Notes: a model not told the origin generated them from the letters alone. Counted from the first letter of the stretch, positions 1-11,018 are shown. The stretch is 36,609 nt of DNA from Russula earlei (GCA_025769875.1 JAGFNK010000519.1:1-36609), one strand, 5' to 3'. A program made the numbers and translations.

Positions 1-1635
1 TGCGGCAAAGGGGACATTCTCGGGATGTGGACATGATGAGATCTGAGCAGTTGCGACACATCGCCAAGTGACTATGAGAAATGCGCTCGTTGAGTGGGCA
101 GAAGTGCTGCGGGGAAATGAACACGTACCCGCAGTCAACAATGGCGATGTTGGCTTCTTCATCTTGACAGACGACACAAAGACCGTTTCTTTCAAGGTCC
201 ACAGACGTTGTTGTTGGAGGTGGTGATACTTGGACTGCCCATCGTCTCCAGAAGCAAGCTCGCCACTATCTATGTGTACCTGTTCCCTGTCGACGAGCTT
301 GTTCCTCCCGAAGGTGTTGTTCTTCCATCATCGCGTGCTGTCGGGCGATAATCTCTTCTCCTCACGTGCATGTATCGCGGCCTCTCGTGCACGTTCCTGA
401 CGTTCATCCCCGAGAAGTGCATGCACACGTGCGACAAGATCGCTCTTTTCGAGTAGCAGACGAGCATTACATGGTTCTGGAACAGCACCGTCTTCAGTGC
501 ACTTATTGACATGTGAGATATTTCATCATCTGTCATCGCGAGCAATTGATCCAGAGAAGGTATCTGTGGCGGTGGCGGAGCGGCTGATGGTGAGTGGGTT
601 GTGGAATTAGTCGAGTTTCCATTAACGGGCGCGTCGTGCCCCGACCAGGGTTATGAGTCGTGTTAGGACGAGGTTGAGGAGGGTGTCCGTCGCTCGAATG
701 ATTGGGTTCGAGGCGGGGTCATCGGAGGCTGAGTTGGACGTGGAGGAGGATATGGCTGCGTGCGAGAGGATGGCTGCGACGGTGGCGGAGTCTGAGCGTC
801 GTTCTTCGTGGTCCTGGTGAGGATCTCTGCTGTCGGGATGGATCGAGATCTGGACGGGGGAAGATGGAAGAGGTACTGTTGGGAGGTTGTCTCGGAGGAG
901 TGGGCTGTACAGGTACAGGATGTATCTCCTCACGCCTTGAGAAAAACCCTCGGGGCCTACCGGTTCGACCGTTGGGGACTGAGTGCTTCCTGTAGAAACT
1001 CTACAAGCCGATATGAGCAGACACGATGTAGAAGGACCGATACATTACCTCATTTGCGTACGGTAGACATCCATTTTCCTATGCGCGATGTTTGCAAAGA
1101 TAGAGGTATTATGGGATGGAACTCACCCTGACGGAGATGATCTTGGCTATCAGGTCATCCTTCTCAAGAACACCATCCGGGCTGATATTGTATGCGTCGA
1201 CATACTTCTTAAGTCTAGCCAACGAAAGCGTCCTCAAATAACCACGACCACCAGCAGTGACTAATAACGTCTCCCGATAAAAAACACAACAAGTCGGGAA
1301 ACAAGAAAAATACGCACTGGTTAAGTTCTCTATACAGAATGCACAAACGGGAACTGGGTCAAAACCAGCGCTGGGACCTTCCCTCGGCATGAGGGCTTGA
1401 TAATCCGAACACGACGAACAATAGGAATAGCCTACGGGAGACAGGCATCACGGCGATGAAACGTGAAGATCCCGATACCGGACGCACCGCAATGATTACA
1501 CCTGCGCGCGCGAGTAAAGACGATATTGAATTCCTTGTTGCACTTGCGGCAACTGATGTCTGCACGTGAGGAAACGTAGGGAGGAGGAGCGGGCCCGCTG
1601 AGGAGGGGCATTCCGGTTGTGCTGCGATCGGTCAT
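1..1635 (-). pseudogene. FYVE / SAP-like / RING protein (RNF34/RFFL-like E3 ligase), frameshifted, 3' end beyond the window
   Basis: The gene starts at 1635 and runs off the left edge. Exons 1635-1479, 1431-1318, 1260-1127 and one from 1000 downward join in frame. They encode a FYVE-type zinc finger (CRKC, RRCNHCG, YCSSC and VCAFC cysteine pairs), then a SAP-like helical motif (LARLKKYVDAYNI), then FYRKHSVPN. A P/Q-rich linker follows, a second SAP-like motif (MSISALKTVLFQNHV, then LLLEKSDLVARV), and a C-terminal RING: LCVVCQDEEANIAIVDCG spliced across 128-72 to HLAMC-CSDL-CPLC. This domain order is that of RNF34/rififylin ubiquitin ligases, which act at endosomal membranes. From about 790 to 190 the frame must change roughly six times, by one base each, for the conserved sequence to continue, for example inside FQNHV-NARLLLEK. 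No disabling change is seen in the zinc ligands. It is either a recent pseudogene or a locally poor consensus. Confidence 0.75.
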
Positions 1636-1703
1636 GAAAGGTAGAAGAAAGTAGTCAAGTAGTCAAGTGTTGGGGAGAACGGCTTGGTCAGCCTCTTTCT
1701 CTT

Positions 1704-3270
1704 TTATAACGTGACCGACGTCTCACTCCGCTTGATAAGCCTTCTACACAATTCCACCCAGTCCTCCAACCCGTTCACGCCCACACCCTTTAACCATTCG
1801 TCCGCCTTTCCACTCTCTTCGATTTCTTGCCACTCTCTCCGCAGAACAATCTTGTTCTTCCAAAGTTCGATTTCCCAGTCCGGAGCTTTCCAATCCTTCC
1901 CTAAAAAGGCTTTGAGTTGTGCTCGATATTCGAATGGTTCCAGAAGCGCAAAACGAAACCAGGCATTGGCAATATGCAATGGGTCATCCGTCCCTTCTCT
2001 ATGCACGAGTGCTTGCACGCGCTTCACAATATCCTCAGCACATGCCTGAGTATCGAGAGACTCGGGGTCCTGCAATACCCGTACGATAACACGTGCTTGG
2101 TCTTCGAAGAGCGGAAAGGGCGCCGCGCGCGCAGGTAGCCCCGGAAACGCAATAGAAGTTGTCGGGAAATCTCCTCCTAAAGGAAAAATGTGGAGTGCGA
2201 GCGGAAAGACATGGTACGTCGAGTTGTAGAGTTTGCTTGGCAGCGGCGGCGGCAGGGAAGGAACCCCCGACGCGATTTGTGAAAGGAACGGAAAGGACAT
2301 CTCGTAGCCCGTCGCCAGGATTACCAAGTCGATATTGGACTCGATGGAACCGTCCTTCAATAAAACCGTCCCGCCATCCTGGTATTCTGCAACTCGTCCC
2401 ACCTTTCTGTATCCGTCTGTGTCATCAGGATATGTGGGACCGGCCTCGGAAGCTGGTCCGGGTGTTGAATGTAGAAGAAGTGGTGTGACCCCCGTCATAT
2501 GCGCGCAGATATCCACTGCGCTTGGGCCCCCCGCCAACTACCATGACCTTTTTATGATGAGCAAACGCAGTGGGGTGTCGATACCATGCAGAATGGATCG
2601 CGCGTCCCGAGCCAAGCCAACTATGCAATCCAGCCGCGACCGGATATCGAGGCTTACGGTAATGTCCGTTGGCCACAATGACAAAGTCAAACTGAAATTC
2701 CTCGCCCGTAGACAAGGTGACATGCCATTCCTTAGAGCCCATATCCCAAAAGGTTTGCTCCACCCGTGTACCAAGTCGCACATAACGGAGCAAATCGAAG
2801 TGCATCGCGTAGTCTTCAAGATATTTCAGTATGGCGTCCGCACTCGGGAAAGGAGCGGTCTCTGGTGGGAATGAGAAACTCGGGTACGCCATCACAGGAA
2901 TCGGGAGATTTGCGGAAAGCGAGTCATATAGCGGTGTCAAGGGTGGGTTTCCAGAGGGAGGGGCGGGATACCTAGCTCAAGGCGTGAGAAGCGGGAGGTC
3001 ATGGTGGTGTGATGGACGATACCACACTCCGCCGACTCTGTTCCTTTCCTCGAACGTGACCAACGTCCATTGACCCGATTGTACCTGGTCTGTCTCCGCG
3101 AGTATCTTCAACGTCGCGAGCCCGTTGGCACCTGCTCCGATGATGCACACGCGCTTGGGTACTCCCTTGGGCCCAAAAGGCTCTAGTGAACCCCCACACC
3201 CCAGGCTCAATAAGCAAATTCGCCCAGTTTATGCTCTTAGAATGCACATACCAGACACATTCTCTGTCAT
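1704..3270 (-). CDS. Flavin-containing monooxygenase (FAD/NADPH), one +1 frameshift
   Basis: Three exons: 3270-3252 (MTENVS), 3182-3023 and 2971-1704; introns of 69 and 51 nt with GT..AG borders. Visible motifs are the FAD dinucleotide fold CIIGAGANGLATL, the FMO signature region (GSGRAIHSAWYR), the NADPH fold VVGGGPSAVD, and VILATGY, which is usual for class B flavoprotein monooxygenases. Such enzymes oxygenate soft nucleophiles or ketones using NADPH and O2; the substrate cannot be told here. The exons total 1447 nt, one more than a multiple of three. The break lies in VVGGGP/SAVD, where the minus strand reads G6C3 (2524-2532). Removing one base gives 481 codons, a normal fungal FMO length. 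A TTG at 3210 could be mistaken for a start but is intronic. The single homopolymer indel may be a consensus error. Confidence 0.85.
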
Positions 3271-3359
3271 GTTCTTTTCTGATGAAATAGGATGGGCCCA
3301 CGTCACCGCACCAGAATTACCCTCTGTTCACGCGGAAAGGAATGGTGGTTTGTCAAAAG

Positions 3360-3909
3360 AGGCAATAACAGCTTGAGAGGGAGATAAATGCACCGGTCCG
3401 GTATCGCCCATCGCAAAAATTTCGTTTCCTAGCATAATTCTTAATATGGGAAATCAAAGCCACATTGCTTGGCCTTTCTGGCATACTTCCGACATTAATG
3501 AAATGAACGTATGAAAGACTTCTGGGGAGCAAGTCACGCGAGCCAAGAATGATCCCGACGGGGCTCGCACTGGGCCCACCCAAGGGGCCCCCAGCCCCCA
3601 AACCCTGCTCTTCCTCTGGTTGAGTAGTACCCAGCTCATGCAGCTCCCCGATGATCCCTAAGCGCTCCCGGTGCTCGATCTCGCTTTCCTGGTGTAGCGG
3701 CTTGTCGTGTTTGAGGTGGAGCTTATCCGAGATCTCTACCGTACGAGCGGTGAAGTGAGGAGCCGGGTAGGGGCACGCTACAGGGACATACACTACATCA
3801 CACTCCCGACTTTCCCGATGATACCGTCGTTGCGATGTGCGTGAGACTCGTCGGCCGTAGATACGGTTGATGACGACGCGGGTATCGTATCAGTGTTGTT
3901 GGCAGCCAT
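3360..3909 (-). CDS. Small hypothetical protein, probably interrupted by a frameshift
   Basis: I do not recognise this gene. An ATG at 3909 opens a short S/T-rich frame (MAANNTDTIPASSS..., HRNDGIIGKVGSVM) that stops near 3790. In the next frame, directly abutting, a longer hydrophilic sequence begins (DVVYVPVACPYPAPHFTA, then HLKHDKPLHQESEIEHRERL and an acidic EEEQ stretch followed by Gly/Pro-rich residues). The two pieces look like one protein broken by a one-base shift or a very short unrecognised intron near 3795. No membrane segment or catalytic motif is visible. It is transcribed towards the FMO gene and lies about 600 bp from the oppositely oriented SNARE gene. The 3' boundary is uncertain because the later part of the frame has biased, non-protein-like composition. 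Confidence 0.35.
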
Positions 3910-4520
3910 AATGGAGGAGTGTGCGCTTGTGAGTGATGCTTCCTAGGGAAGCAAAGTGTGTACCTGTTATATCGCAAGCTCAGACAATCGCCCCACCATG
4001 ACGGAATTGTATGTGGACGGCCGGAAAACAAGGTCGGCCCTGGCCACGATGCCGACCATCTGGAATTCTGCTGGGTGAGTGAGATCCGTGAAGCGGCTGG
4101 ACGGAATCGTGACGAAAATTCCCGGTCCACATCGAGCTGGAGTGGACGGAGTACAACTGACCTGAGACAGGTGCGATCGCCCCGCAGTGACTCGGAGACT
4201 CGGAGGAGAGAACATTAAAGCGATTTGATCTCGGCTGTGGGTTCATCTTACGCAGAACGGTAGTGTGAGTGAGGGATCGGCGACCCTCAGCATGCCATGG
4301 CACCCAATCTAATGTTGATGCTATGGATGGGCGGGCACTCAAGAGGATAGGTGAGACCACGTGATTGTGCCGTTCCTCGAGCTCTCCAAGTGAAAGGTCC
4401 TCATTGAATGAGGCCCACAACATCGTTAAGCACACGCGATAAGCTTAGCACATTTCGAACTGCAAACAATACCCCTCCATCACATAGTGCCAGTGACTAC
4501 GCACGTCACTGTCCGCTGCT
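3910..4520. other. Divergent intergenic region between the 3909 gene and the SNARE gene
   Basis: This stretch separates a minus-strand gene starting at 3909 from the plus-strand SNARE starting at 4521. It probably holds both promoters. An 82-aa minus frame (4215-3967, ending GIVARADLVFRPSTYNS...) and an overlapping spliced alternative from 4242 (MNPQPRSNRFNV) read like coding sequence in places. I recognise neither and cannot define a complete gene. No clear TATA element was seen. Confidence 0.3.
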
Positions 4521-5636
4521 ATGTCGGTTGATCCGTACCACCAAGTCCAGTCTGAGATGCAGAGCTCGCTACAGGCCGCAGAGCAACTCCTTGTTTCATT
4601 TACGCGTATTGGGAGCACCGCGCGAGAAGGAAACGAGGAACTTGAATTGGCGCGGAATGAGGTTCGCGTAGAGGGTGATGTGTTAAGACCATGCTCACCG
4701 TTCGCTCCCCTCTCCCCATTAGCTCAAGGAAACGCTCTTTACGCTGGAGGCTGACTTGAGAGACTTGGAAGAAAGCGTCAAGTATGTGACCTGCTCTTTG
4801 TCTGCTGGGGCCCGACTAGGAATGACCACTCCGTCCCAGGATTGTCGAGACAACTGGCGCACGTATGTTCGGTTTGGATGATAGAGAGGTTATTCAACGG
4901 CGACGATACGTGGGTCATGTACGCAGCGAAATCGAGGTGCGTGGTGCGTAGGTCCCTCTCAAAGGTTCCAAGTTGGGGACCCATGTTCACCGCGACAGAA
5001 AATGCGTGCTGAGATTGAAGGACGTCCTAGAAGCGACAGTGTGCGCTACATTATCTTCTCTTTCCTACAACGGAATAACCACGACCACAAAAGGCTGGCC
5101 CGTCAACACCCCACCGATCGAACACACATTCCCCTTTCTCTGGGTCGGCCCATGAGCCAACAGGTGAAGACCACCAGAACCAGTGGGCACGGCAAGAGCA
5201 GCAGGTCAGCCCCATGCCCGGAAATCCCCACGACGTGATGGTGACATTTGCGTGTGGCAGGTGATGATTCAGCAGCAGGATCAGGCAATCAACTCAATCG
5301 CAGGTACACTGAGTACGATTGCCCAACAAGCTGGTCTGATGGGATCAGAGATCAGCGAACACAATGAGTGCGCAGAGTCCCCTTTCGTCTGACCCGTCGG
5401 CTCATTCGTCGCAGGATGCTGGATGACCTCGACCATGGCGTGGATCGGACGGAAAGCAAACTCTCAGATGCGATGCGCAGGATGCGCAAGCTTGTTCGTG
5501 AGACTGAGGGTCAGTTTCGCCATCCTCAGTCAAGCGTCCGGATACTAAACATTAGGCAGAAAGGAGATCGGGATGGTGTATCGCCATCCTTATTGCGATC
5601 TTACTCATCTTACTTGTCGCAGTCATCTTGGTGTGA
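4521..5636 (+). CDS. TLG1: Qc-SNARE, syntaxin-6/Tlg1 type (t-SNARE, C-terminal anchor)
   Basis: Eight exons give an uninterrupted 242-aa protein: 4521-4661, 4723-4781, 4840-4936, 4999-5040, 5094-5204, 5261-5367, 5415-5509 and 5560-5636. All introns are GT..AG, about 45-60 nt. The N-terminus (MSVDPYHQVQSEMQSSL) and following helices match the syntaxin-6 N-terminal bundle. A Ser/His/Pro-rich linker comes next. A SNARE coiled coil follows, with SIAGTLSTIAQQAGLMG, HNEMLDDLD and KLSDAMRRMRK. The protein ends in a single hydrophobic anchor (WCIAILIAILLILLVAVILV) right at the stop. Tlg1-type SNAREs act in fusion of endosome-derived vesicles with the trans-Golgi network. Length and layout are normal. 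The residue aligning with the zero-layer Gln appears to be His (SEHNEML). Confidence 0.93.
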
Positions 5637-6692
5637 CCGTTGGGCTGGTTGCGACGTGGTCTGATGTTCGGTATAATTTCCTCACCGTGCCTTTTTTTCG
5701 ATATGATATGGGATAGCAAGGCTACGAAGGGCCGTAATGACCTACACTTGTCACTTGGGCTGTAGTTTCCAGATGGCTGGCTCCACAAGTAATTTTTCTC
5801 TCTAGTACAAGACAAGCGTGCTCTCGGAAGGCGGTGATGTTGCCTGAGGCAGTGGCTGCACCAAATTTTTTTTCGTGCTTCAGAGGACAGCTCTCACAGC
5901 TTCCTCATTACTATCCCTTACTAGGAACTCGGCAGTCCTACCATCTCGGCGGTCACAAAATATGCACTTCTGTTTTTTTTTTTGGCTAGAATGACATTGA
6001 GGGAACCTGACTGATAGTATAGTGACTATTTTTTGAGTTGTTCGAACAGATAAAATGAAAGTGCCGAGATGGTAGGGACTGCCGAGGTCCTGGTAAGGGA
6101 TAGTGTTGCTCATTCCCTTGTCCCTGGCCTGCAACGGATCGGACGGTGAAGGCGCAGTAGTGCCAGCGTGGTCAGACTTTCCAGGTCAGGATTTGGCTAT
6201 TGGTCATTTTGGTGGGGGCTGTGAATGCGGCATCAAGGCGCATGATAACAGGGCTCGGCCTTTCGTCTTGGGACGGTGTTACTGCATGTCTGCTGGTTCA
6301 GCAGTTTTGGAAAGCAGTAGCTCATGGCACAGCTGTCTGTCGCATCTCGTTCAGAACGTTCCTGTACCAAAGGTTGAGTGGTCAAGTCGGTCGTCCATTC
6401 GACACGCGGTCATTCGGGTAGCCTTTGACCGGCGCCGTGAATAGAAAATTGCGAGACTGTCAGAATTGACGTGCGCCTCATTGCAGCTCTGCCCTGCTTT
6501 GCGTTGCGCCAACCTTATAAAGCTCACCGTGGCTTGCCGTATAAGATAACTCCCTCACGGTGAGAAGGGGGCCCCTCCTGGTCGTTCCTCGGGCGCACTG
6601 TACGTACGCGAGTCCAACGGTTTTCCCTCTAAATTGAATTAGATCCACGTCACAACAGAAGATACCCCCCTCTCTAACGCCTTCAACCACAG
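5637..6692. other. Gene-free interval between the SNARE and Csc1 genes
   Basis: No frame here shows convincing coding sequence or a family I recognise. It contains the 3' flank of the SNARE gene, a T11 tract near 5971, an inverted-repeat element at 5911-6103, and presumably the promoter of the downstream channel gene. No TATA-like element was assigned with confidence. Confidence 0.5.
5911..6103. repeat. 193-bp inverted-repeat (MITE-like or foldback) element
   Basis: The left arm 5911-5950 begins CTATCCCTTA and ends CCATCTCGGC. The right arm 6063-6103 begins GCCGAGATGG and ends TAAGGGATAG. They are reverse complements over about 40 bp with three differences (two substitutions and one single-base length change). 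The arms enclose about 112 bp of AT-rich sequence with a T11 run. There is no coding capacity. No clear target duplication is visible beside the arms. It could be a miniature transposable element or a recent foldback duplication. Confidence 0.7.
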
Positions 6693-9600
6693 ATGTACGC
6701 TTCTCATTTCCCCACTTCCTCTAACATCTGATCTCGCCACCAGGGCCAACTCGATTGGCCAAGCAACTACCGCCTCGACCAAGACATTCCTTGCGGCGCT
6801 GGTGTTGAATTCTATTATCGCCGCAGTTGCGATCGTTGTATTTACTCTGGTGCGGCGCTATTTTCCCCTCATATATGAACCAAGGAGTTTGTCCGCCTTT
6901 GGAGCGTGCGCACGTCTTCTCGTCTTTCCGTGTCCCGTGCTTATTTCGGTGTAGGAAACGACAGCAGCCCTTATCTCCCCGCCTCTTGGGATGGATCATT
7001 TCTATCATCAATGCAGATTATCACAAGATCAAGGATATCAATGGACTGGACTGCTACTTTTTCATCCGTTTCCTGCGTATGATGGTCCGCATCACTCTAC
7101 CAATTTCGCTCCTATCTTGGGCTGTTCTTCTCCCCCTCACGTCGGTCAAAACGAACGTAGCTGGCCACACAGGTCTCGACAAATTCATTTTCGGCAATAT
7201 TGAAGACACCCAGCAGTCGCGTTATGCTGGACATGTGGCGCTCACCTGGATATTCACAAGTAAGACTTCTGGCTGTCCCTTCCACGATGATTCCTTATGA
7301 TATCCCCCACTTCATAGTATGGACTTGGTGGAACATCGGACACGAGATGAAGCATTATGTTCACGTACGCCAGGAATACCTTGTCAGTCATGCTCACTCC
7401 TCCACCGCTCAAGCTTGCACTGTCCTTGTCACCGGCATTCCGCCCGAATATCTCTCAGAATCGGCCCTTACCCGCCTGTTCAGTCATCTGCCGGGTGGTG
7501 TCCGTAAAGTGTGGATTAACCGTGATCTTAAAGATATTCCCGACCTTTATGACCGTCGACTGAAGGCATGCAATACACTGGAATCCGCGGGGACGTCCCT
7601 TCTCAGTATGGCACACAAATGCCACAACAAGAAGCGGAAGAAAGCCGCAAAGGCGGGCAACAAAGACAACGGTGCCGAAGGCGACCCGGAAGCTGCTCGC
7701 AAGGCTCCCATCAAGGAGTTGGTACCGAAGCAAAATTGGCCATCACATCGGCTACCCCCCTTCTCTTGGCTTCCTTTTTCCATCCCTTTCATCGGAAAGA
7801 AGGTTGACACGATCGAGTGGGCTCGCGAACAAGTTCGCGAGTTGAACACGGAGCTGAAGCAGAGGCACGAAATTCTTGCACGTGATATTGCCAAGACCAC
7901 TGCTTCCGGTGCAGAAACAACCGTTCGAACGCACCACATAACCGCGGGCAAGCTAAGCATTGATCTACCCACCGTCCCTGTTACAATCCCCCTTGTCGGT
8001 TCCCTCCCCGCCGTCAGCTTCTCAGACCAGACCTATCCACCCGCGAATGGAGCGTTTATACAGTTCAACAAGCAGATCGCGGCACACATGGCGGCACAGA
8101 CGATCACTCATCACGCTCCATATCGCATGTCAGAGTCACTGAAATACATCGAAGTTGCACCCGGGGACGTAATCTGGGAAAATTTGGTCATGAACCCCTA
8201 CGAGCGCCGGGTGCGGTTGGCACTTTCTTGGGCTGCGACAATCGCCATAATTCTCCTTCTCGCGATTCCTGGTGAGTCAAATCTGACTCGATAGTGGCAG
8301 GGGGTCTAACATGTTGCCCAAGTTGCGTTTGTTGGGTTCCTTTCGAACATCCACTCCTTGTGTTCGACTTATCACTGGCTTGCATGGGTTTGCAAAGCCC
8401 CACTTGTGATAGTCAACATAGTCCAGGGTTTCGCATCCACCGTATTTCTTGCGTTACTCTTCATGTTGGTGCCGATAATACTGCGGATCTTCGCACGTTT
8501 CGAGGGCATTCCGCTGAAGAAAGATGTAGAGCTCAGTTTGATGAATCGGTTTTTCTTATTCCAAGTTTTCGTACGTCCATCTTGTGCTGCCTCTGATGCA
8601 TTTTCTTACAAAGTCCATCAGAACGGTTTTTTGATCGTCTCGTTTTCTTCCGGTATCGTTGCGTCTTTGCCCTCCCTTGTGAACCGGAAGACAGGAGTCG
8701 GCTCAATCGTGAACAACCCGACTGGAATCCCGACTCTTCTGGCTCAGAACCTTCCAAAATCTTCGACGTTCTTCCTGACGTAAGTGTTTGCTGATGGCTT
8801 GTCCTAACCATCGTCTTATTTCAGCCCGCAGCTTTGTAATCCTTCAAGGTCTTGCCGGAACTGCGGGCGGCTTCCTTCAGATTGTGCCTTTGATATTGTA
8901 TTATGTCAAAATAACCCTCCTTGCTTCGACCCCCGCGTTCTGTGCAAGATATCAAGTACTCTCCACGCACGTCGGAATGGGGCACTCTCTTCCCCACGAT
9001 GACTCAACTGGCTGTCATTACTTTTGGTTATTCCATCATATCCCCTATTATCAATGGCCTCGCTTTTGGAGCCTTCCTTCTTTTCTACCTCTTATACAAG
9101 TATCTCTTCACGTGGGTCAATGATCAACCTGCCTCCGGCGACACCGGTGGCCTCTTCTTCCCCAAGGCAATCCAGCATATATTTGTTGGGCTTTACGTCC
9201 AACAGCTCTGTTTGTGCGCTCTGTTCTTCATAGCGCAGAACGATCGCCACACGCCCAGCGCGATTCCTGAGGGTGCGCTCGTGGTCGTTCTGATCATTTT
9301 CACTGTAAGCGTCAGTCTCTAACTATGAAACCATTCTCATACACGCGCCAGGCGTTCTTTCACGATACCATCCTCAACTCCTACGGCCCTCTCATCAAAG
9401 CCCTACCTCTTACCCTCGCGGATAGTGCTTACGATGCCGTCGAGACGAAGGCTGATGCGACGACCGACGCGCCAAACCCTATCCCCTCGAGCTCTGAGAA
9501 CATCAAGACCATAGACTACGCCGACGCATCGGCTTCTAAGCCTTTCAGCGAGGGGAGATCTACACTTCCTGATAGCGCGGACGACAACCCGCTGAAGCCC

Positions 9601-9921
9601 TTACCTGACAAACCGTCCACATCATCCCGATCACTGCCAATGCAACTAACGAACGACAATAGCCCCACCGAATTCAGGCACCCTGCTACAATGGGACAAC
9701 AAGTTATATGGCTGCCCAAGGATAAGCTCGGTTTGGTGCATGAAATCGAGCGGGACTTAGACTCACTGGACATTCTACATACTACTGAGGGTGCCGAGAT
9801 GGACGAGAACGGCCACGTCAACTTGGTGATACCTGAGGTCGATCAGTATACCCCGACGCCTCAGACACACAGTGATGACCCAAACACCGCGGAGAAGGGC
9901 TATGATGGTAGTAAAGCGTGA
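6693..9921 (+). CDS. Csc1/OSCA-type calcium-permeable stress-gated cation channel, one +1 frameshift
   Basis: Eight exons: 6693-6694, 6744-6905, 6955-7259, 7318-8271, 8323-8570, 8622-8779, 8832-9304 and 9352-9921. The first exon carries only AT of the start codon; the G comes from exon 2, giving MANSIGQATT. Order: an N-terminal membrane segment (about residues 16-36), further hydrophobic segments, a large cytosolic domain (PHM7_cyt-like) with a Lys-rich insert, then the multi-helix RSN1_7TM/DUF221 core including GIPTLLAQNLPKSSTFFL and GTAGGFLQIVPLILYYVK. A hydrophilic Ser/Asp-rich tail ends the protein. Members are mechanosensitive or osmosensitive cation channels of the plasma membrane or endomembranes. 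Exons sum to 2872 nt, one too many. The extra base lies in a C5 run at 8930-8934, just before RSVQDIKY. Correcting it gives 956 aa, a typical length. Confidence 0.88.
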
Positions 9922-10612
9922 TGCGTCCGTAGATGAACGGTTATCTATACCTGGGATTTTATTTTAGCTTTTCTGTTTTGGGATACGGCTTTACCTCGAA
10001 ACCTATGTATCAATCATGGACGTTACGACGAATCATGGACAAAGAATGTCGGTGGTGTGTGTTCGTAAAAAATCGCGCAGCTGGATAGACAGATCAACGT
10101 AACTGAACCCGTCACACATGGAGACTGGTTTGTCTTCCTATCCACCCAGGTCCTGATGTTTGTTCGCTACGAGGTAACTTTACTAGCCAAAATATTCAAA
10201 TGAAGGAGGAAAGATCCAGTCCGTATTGCGGCCAGTCTCGTGGCCTCAACGGTATAGATCTTGTCTTGACACTGAAACAGACACGCATGTTACTGAAAGT
10301 TCATTGTGGCCAAAGTACTCTCACAGTGCTCCACACGTAGCACGGCACGTGGAGTCTTAACACCTCGAAGTTTTGACCGTACGTCACTTGGTCGAGTGCA
10401 TCGAATGAAGTCTTCGGCCTCGGCGCACGCTTTATTGTTGTCGTTATTCCCAAACATAGGACCTAGTAGCGGTCCAGCCAGGCATCTCGGCCATGTGGCT
10501 ACGATGAATGACGTCGGAACCCAGCCAATCTCCGGTACTCTATAAATTCAAGGCCCCACACTGCCTCCGTCAGCTCGGCCCTATTCCCTCTTCCTGACCA
10601 CCGCCACGATAA
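9922..10612. other. Intergenic region and promoter of the first small paralogue
   Basis: This stretch holds the 3' flank of the Csc1 gene and, near its right end, a CCAAT box and a TATA box for the gene at 10613. No convincing coding sequence was found on either strand; the 79-aa frame at 10306-10545 has no recognisable features. Confidence 0.5.
10525..10547 (+). promoter_or_regulatory. CCAAT box (10525) and TATA box (10541) of small paralogue A
   Basis: CCAAT at 10525-10529 and TATAAAT at 10541-10547 lie 72 bp or more upstream of the ATG at 10613, a normal distance for a fungal core promoter. A pyrimidine-rich stretch sits between TATA and ATG. Confidence 0.55.
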
Positions 10613-11018
10613 ATGTCATCAAATAGCGAAGAGAACGACTCTACGAAGGCTTGCACGGTGCACACAGAGGCAGCAGTCCAAGACGACGCCAGCGTCGGGG
10701 CGAAGGTCGGGCAGGGTATCACGTACGTCGGCGTTTCGTTTTCCCTAATCTTTTTCGCTCACCCGATAAGTTTAGCGGTGCGCTGAAACTCGTTCACGGT
10801 ACGATCCCGCCTGCGATCGGCGTGAGACGTTTTCTGCTGACGATCGAGTCTGCGTGCTCGTCTTTCTACTTTGTCCACTAGGGATCGGAGAGTCCATCCG
10901 AGGCCTCGCCATTGACATCGCCGACTTGGGCAAGGGATCCGGGAAGACGATCATGGCGGATGGCAAAGCAGAGACTAAGGAGGGGATAAAGCAGATGGGA
11001 AACAGCGTCCATCGGTGA
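10613..11018 (+). CDS. Small hypothetical protein A (tandem paralogue, microexon gene)
   Basis: Three exons, 10613-10722, 10776-10798 and 10882-11018, encode 89 aa. The middle exon is only 23 nt and contributes the core of TGALKLVHGIGESIRG. Introns are GT..AG with phases 2 and 1. The protein is hydrophilic, has no signal peptide or membrane segment, and is Gly/Lys-rich towards the end (DLGKGSGKT, KEGIKQMGNSVHR). I do not know the family. The xGAxxxxHGxGExIRGxxxxxxD pattern is shared with the next gene in the same orientation, so this is a duplicated pair. A TATA box about 70 bp before the ATG supports the start. Its function cannot be inferred. Confidence 0.7.

Noticed and set aside
702..1131. 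Two overlapping plus-strand frames of about 100 codons
   Set aside because: They are antisense to the FYVE/RING gene and have low-complexity Arg/Trp/Gly composition.
2335..2874. 179-codon plus-strand frame
   Set aside because: It lies antisense to the flavin monooxygenase coding exon, whose motifs are unambiguous.
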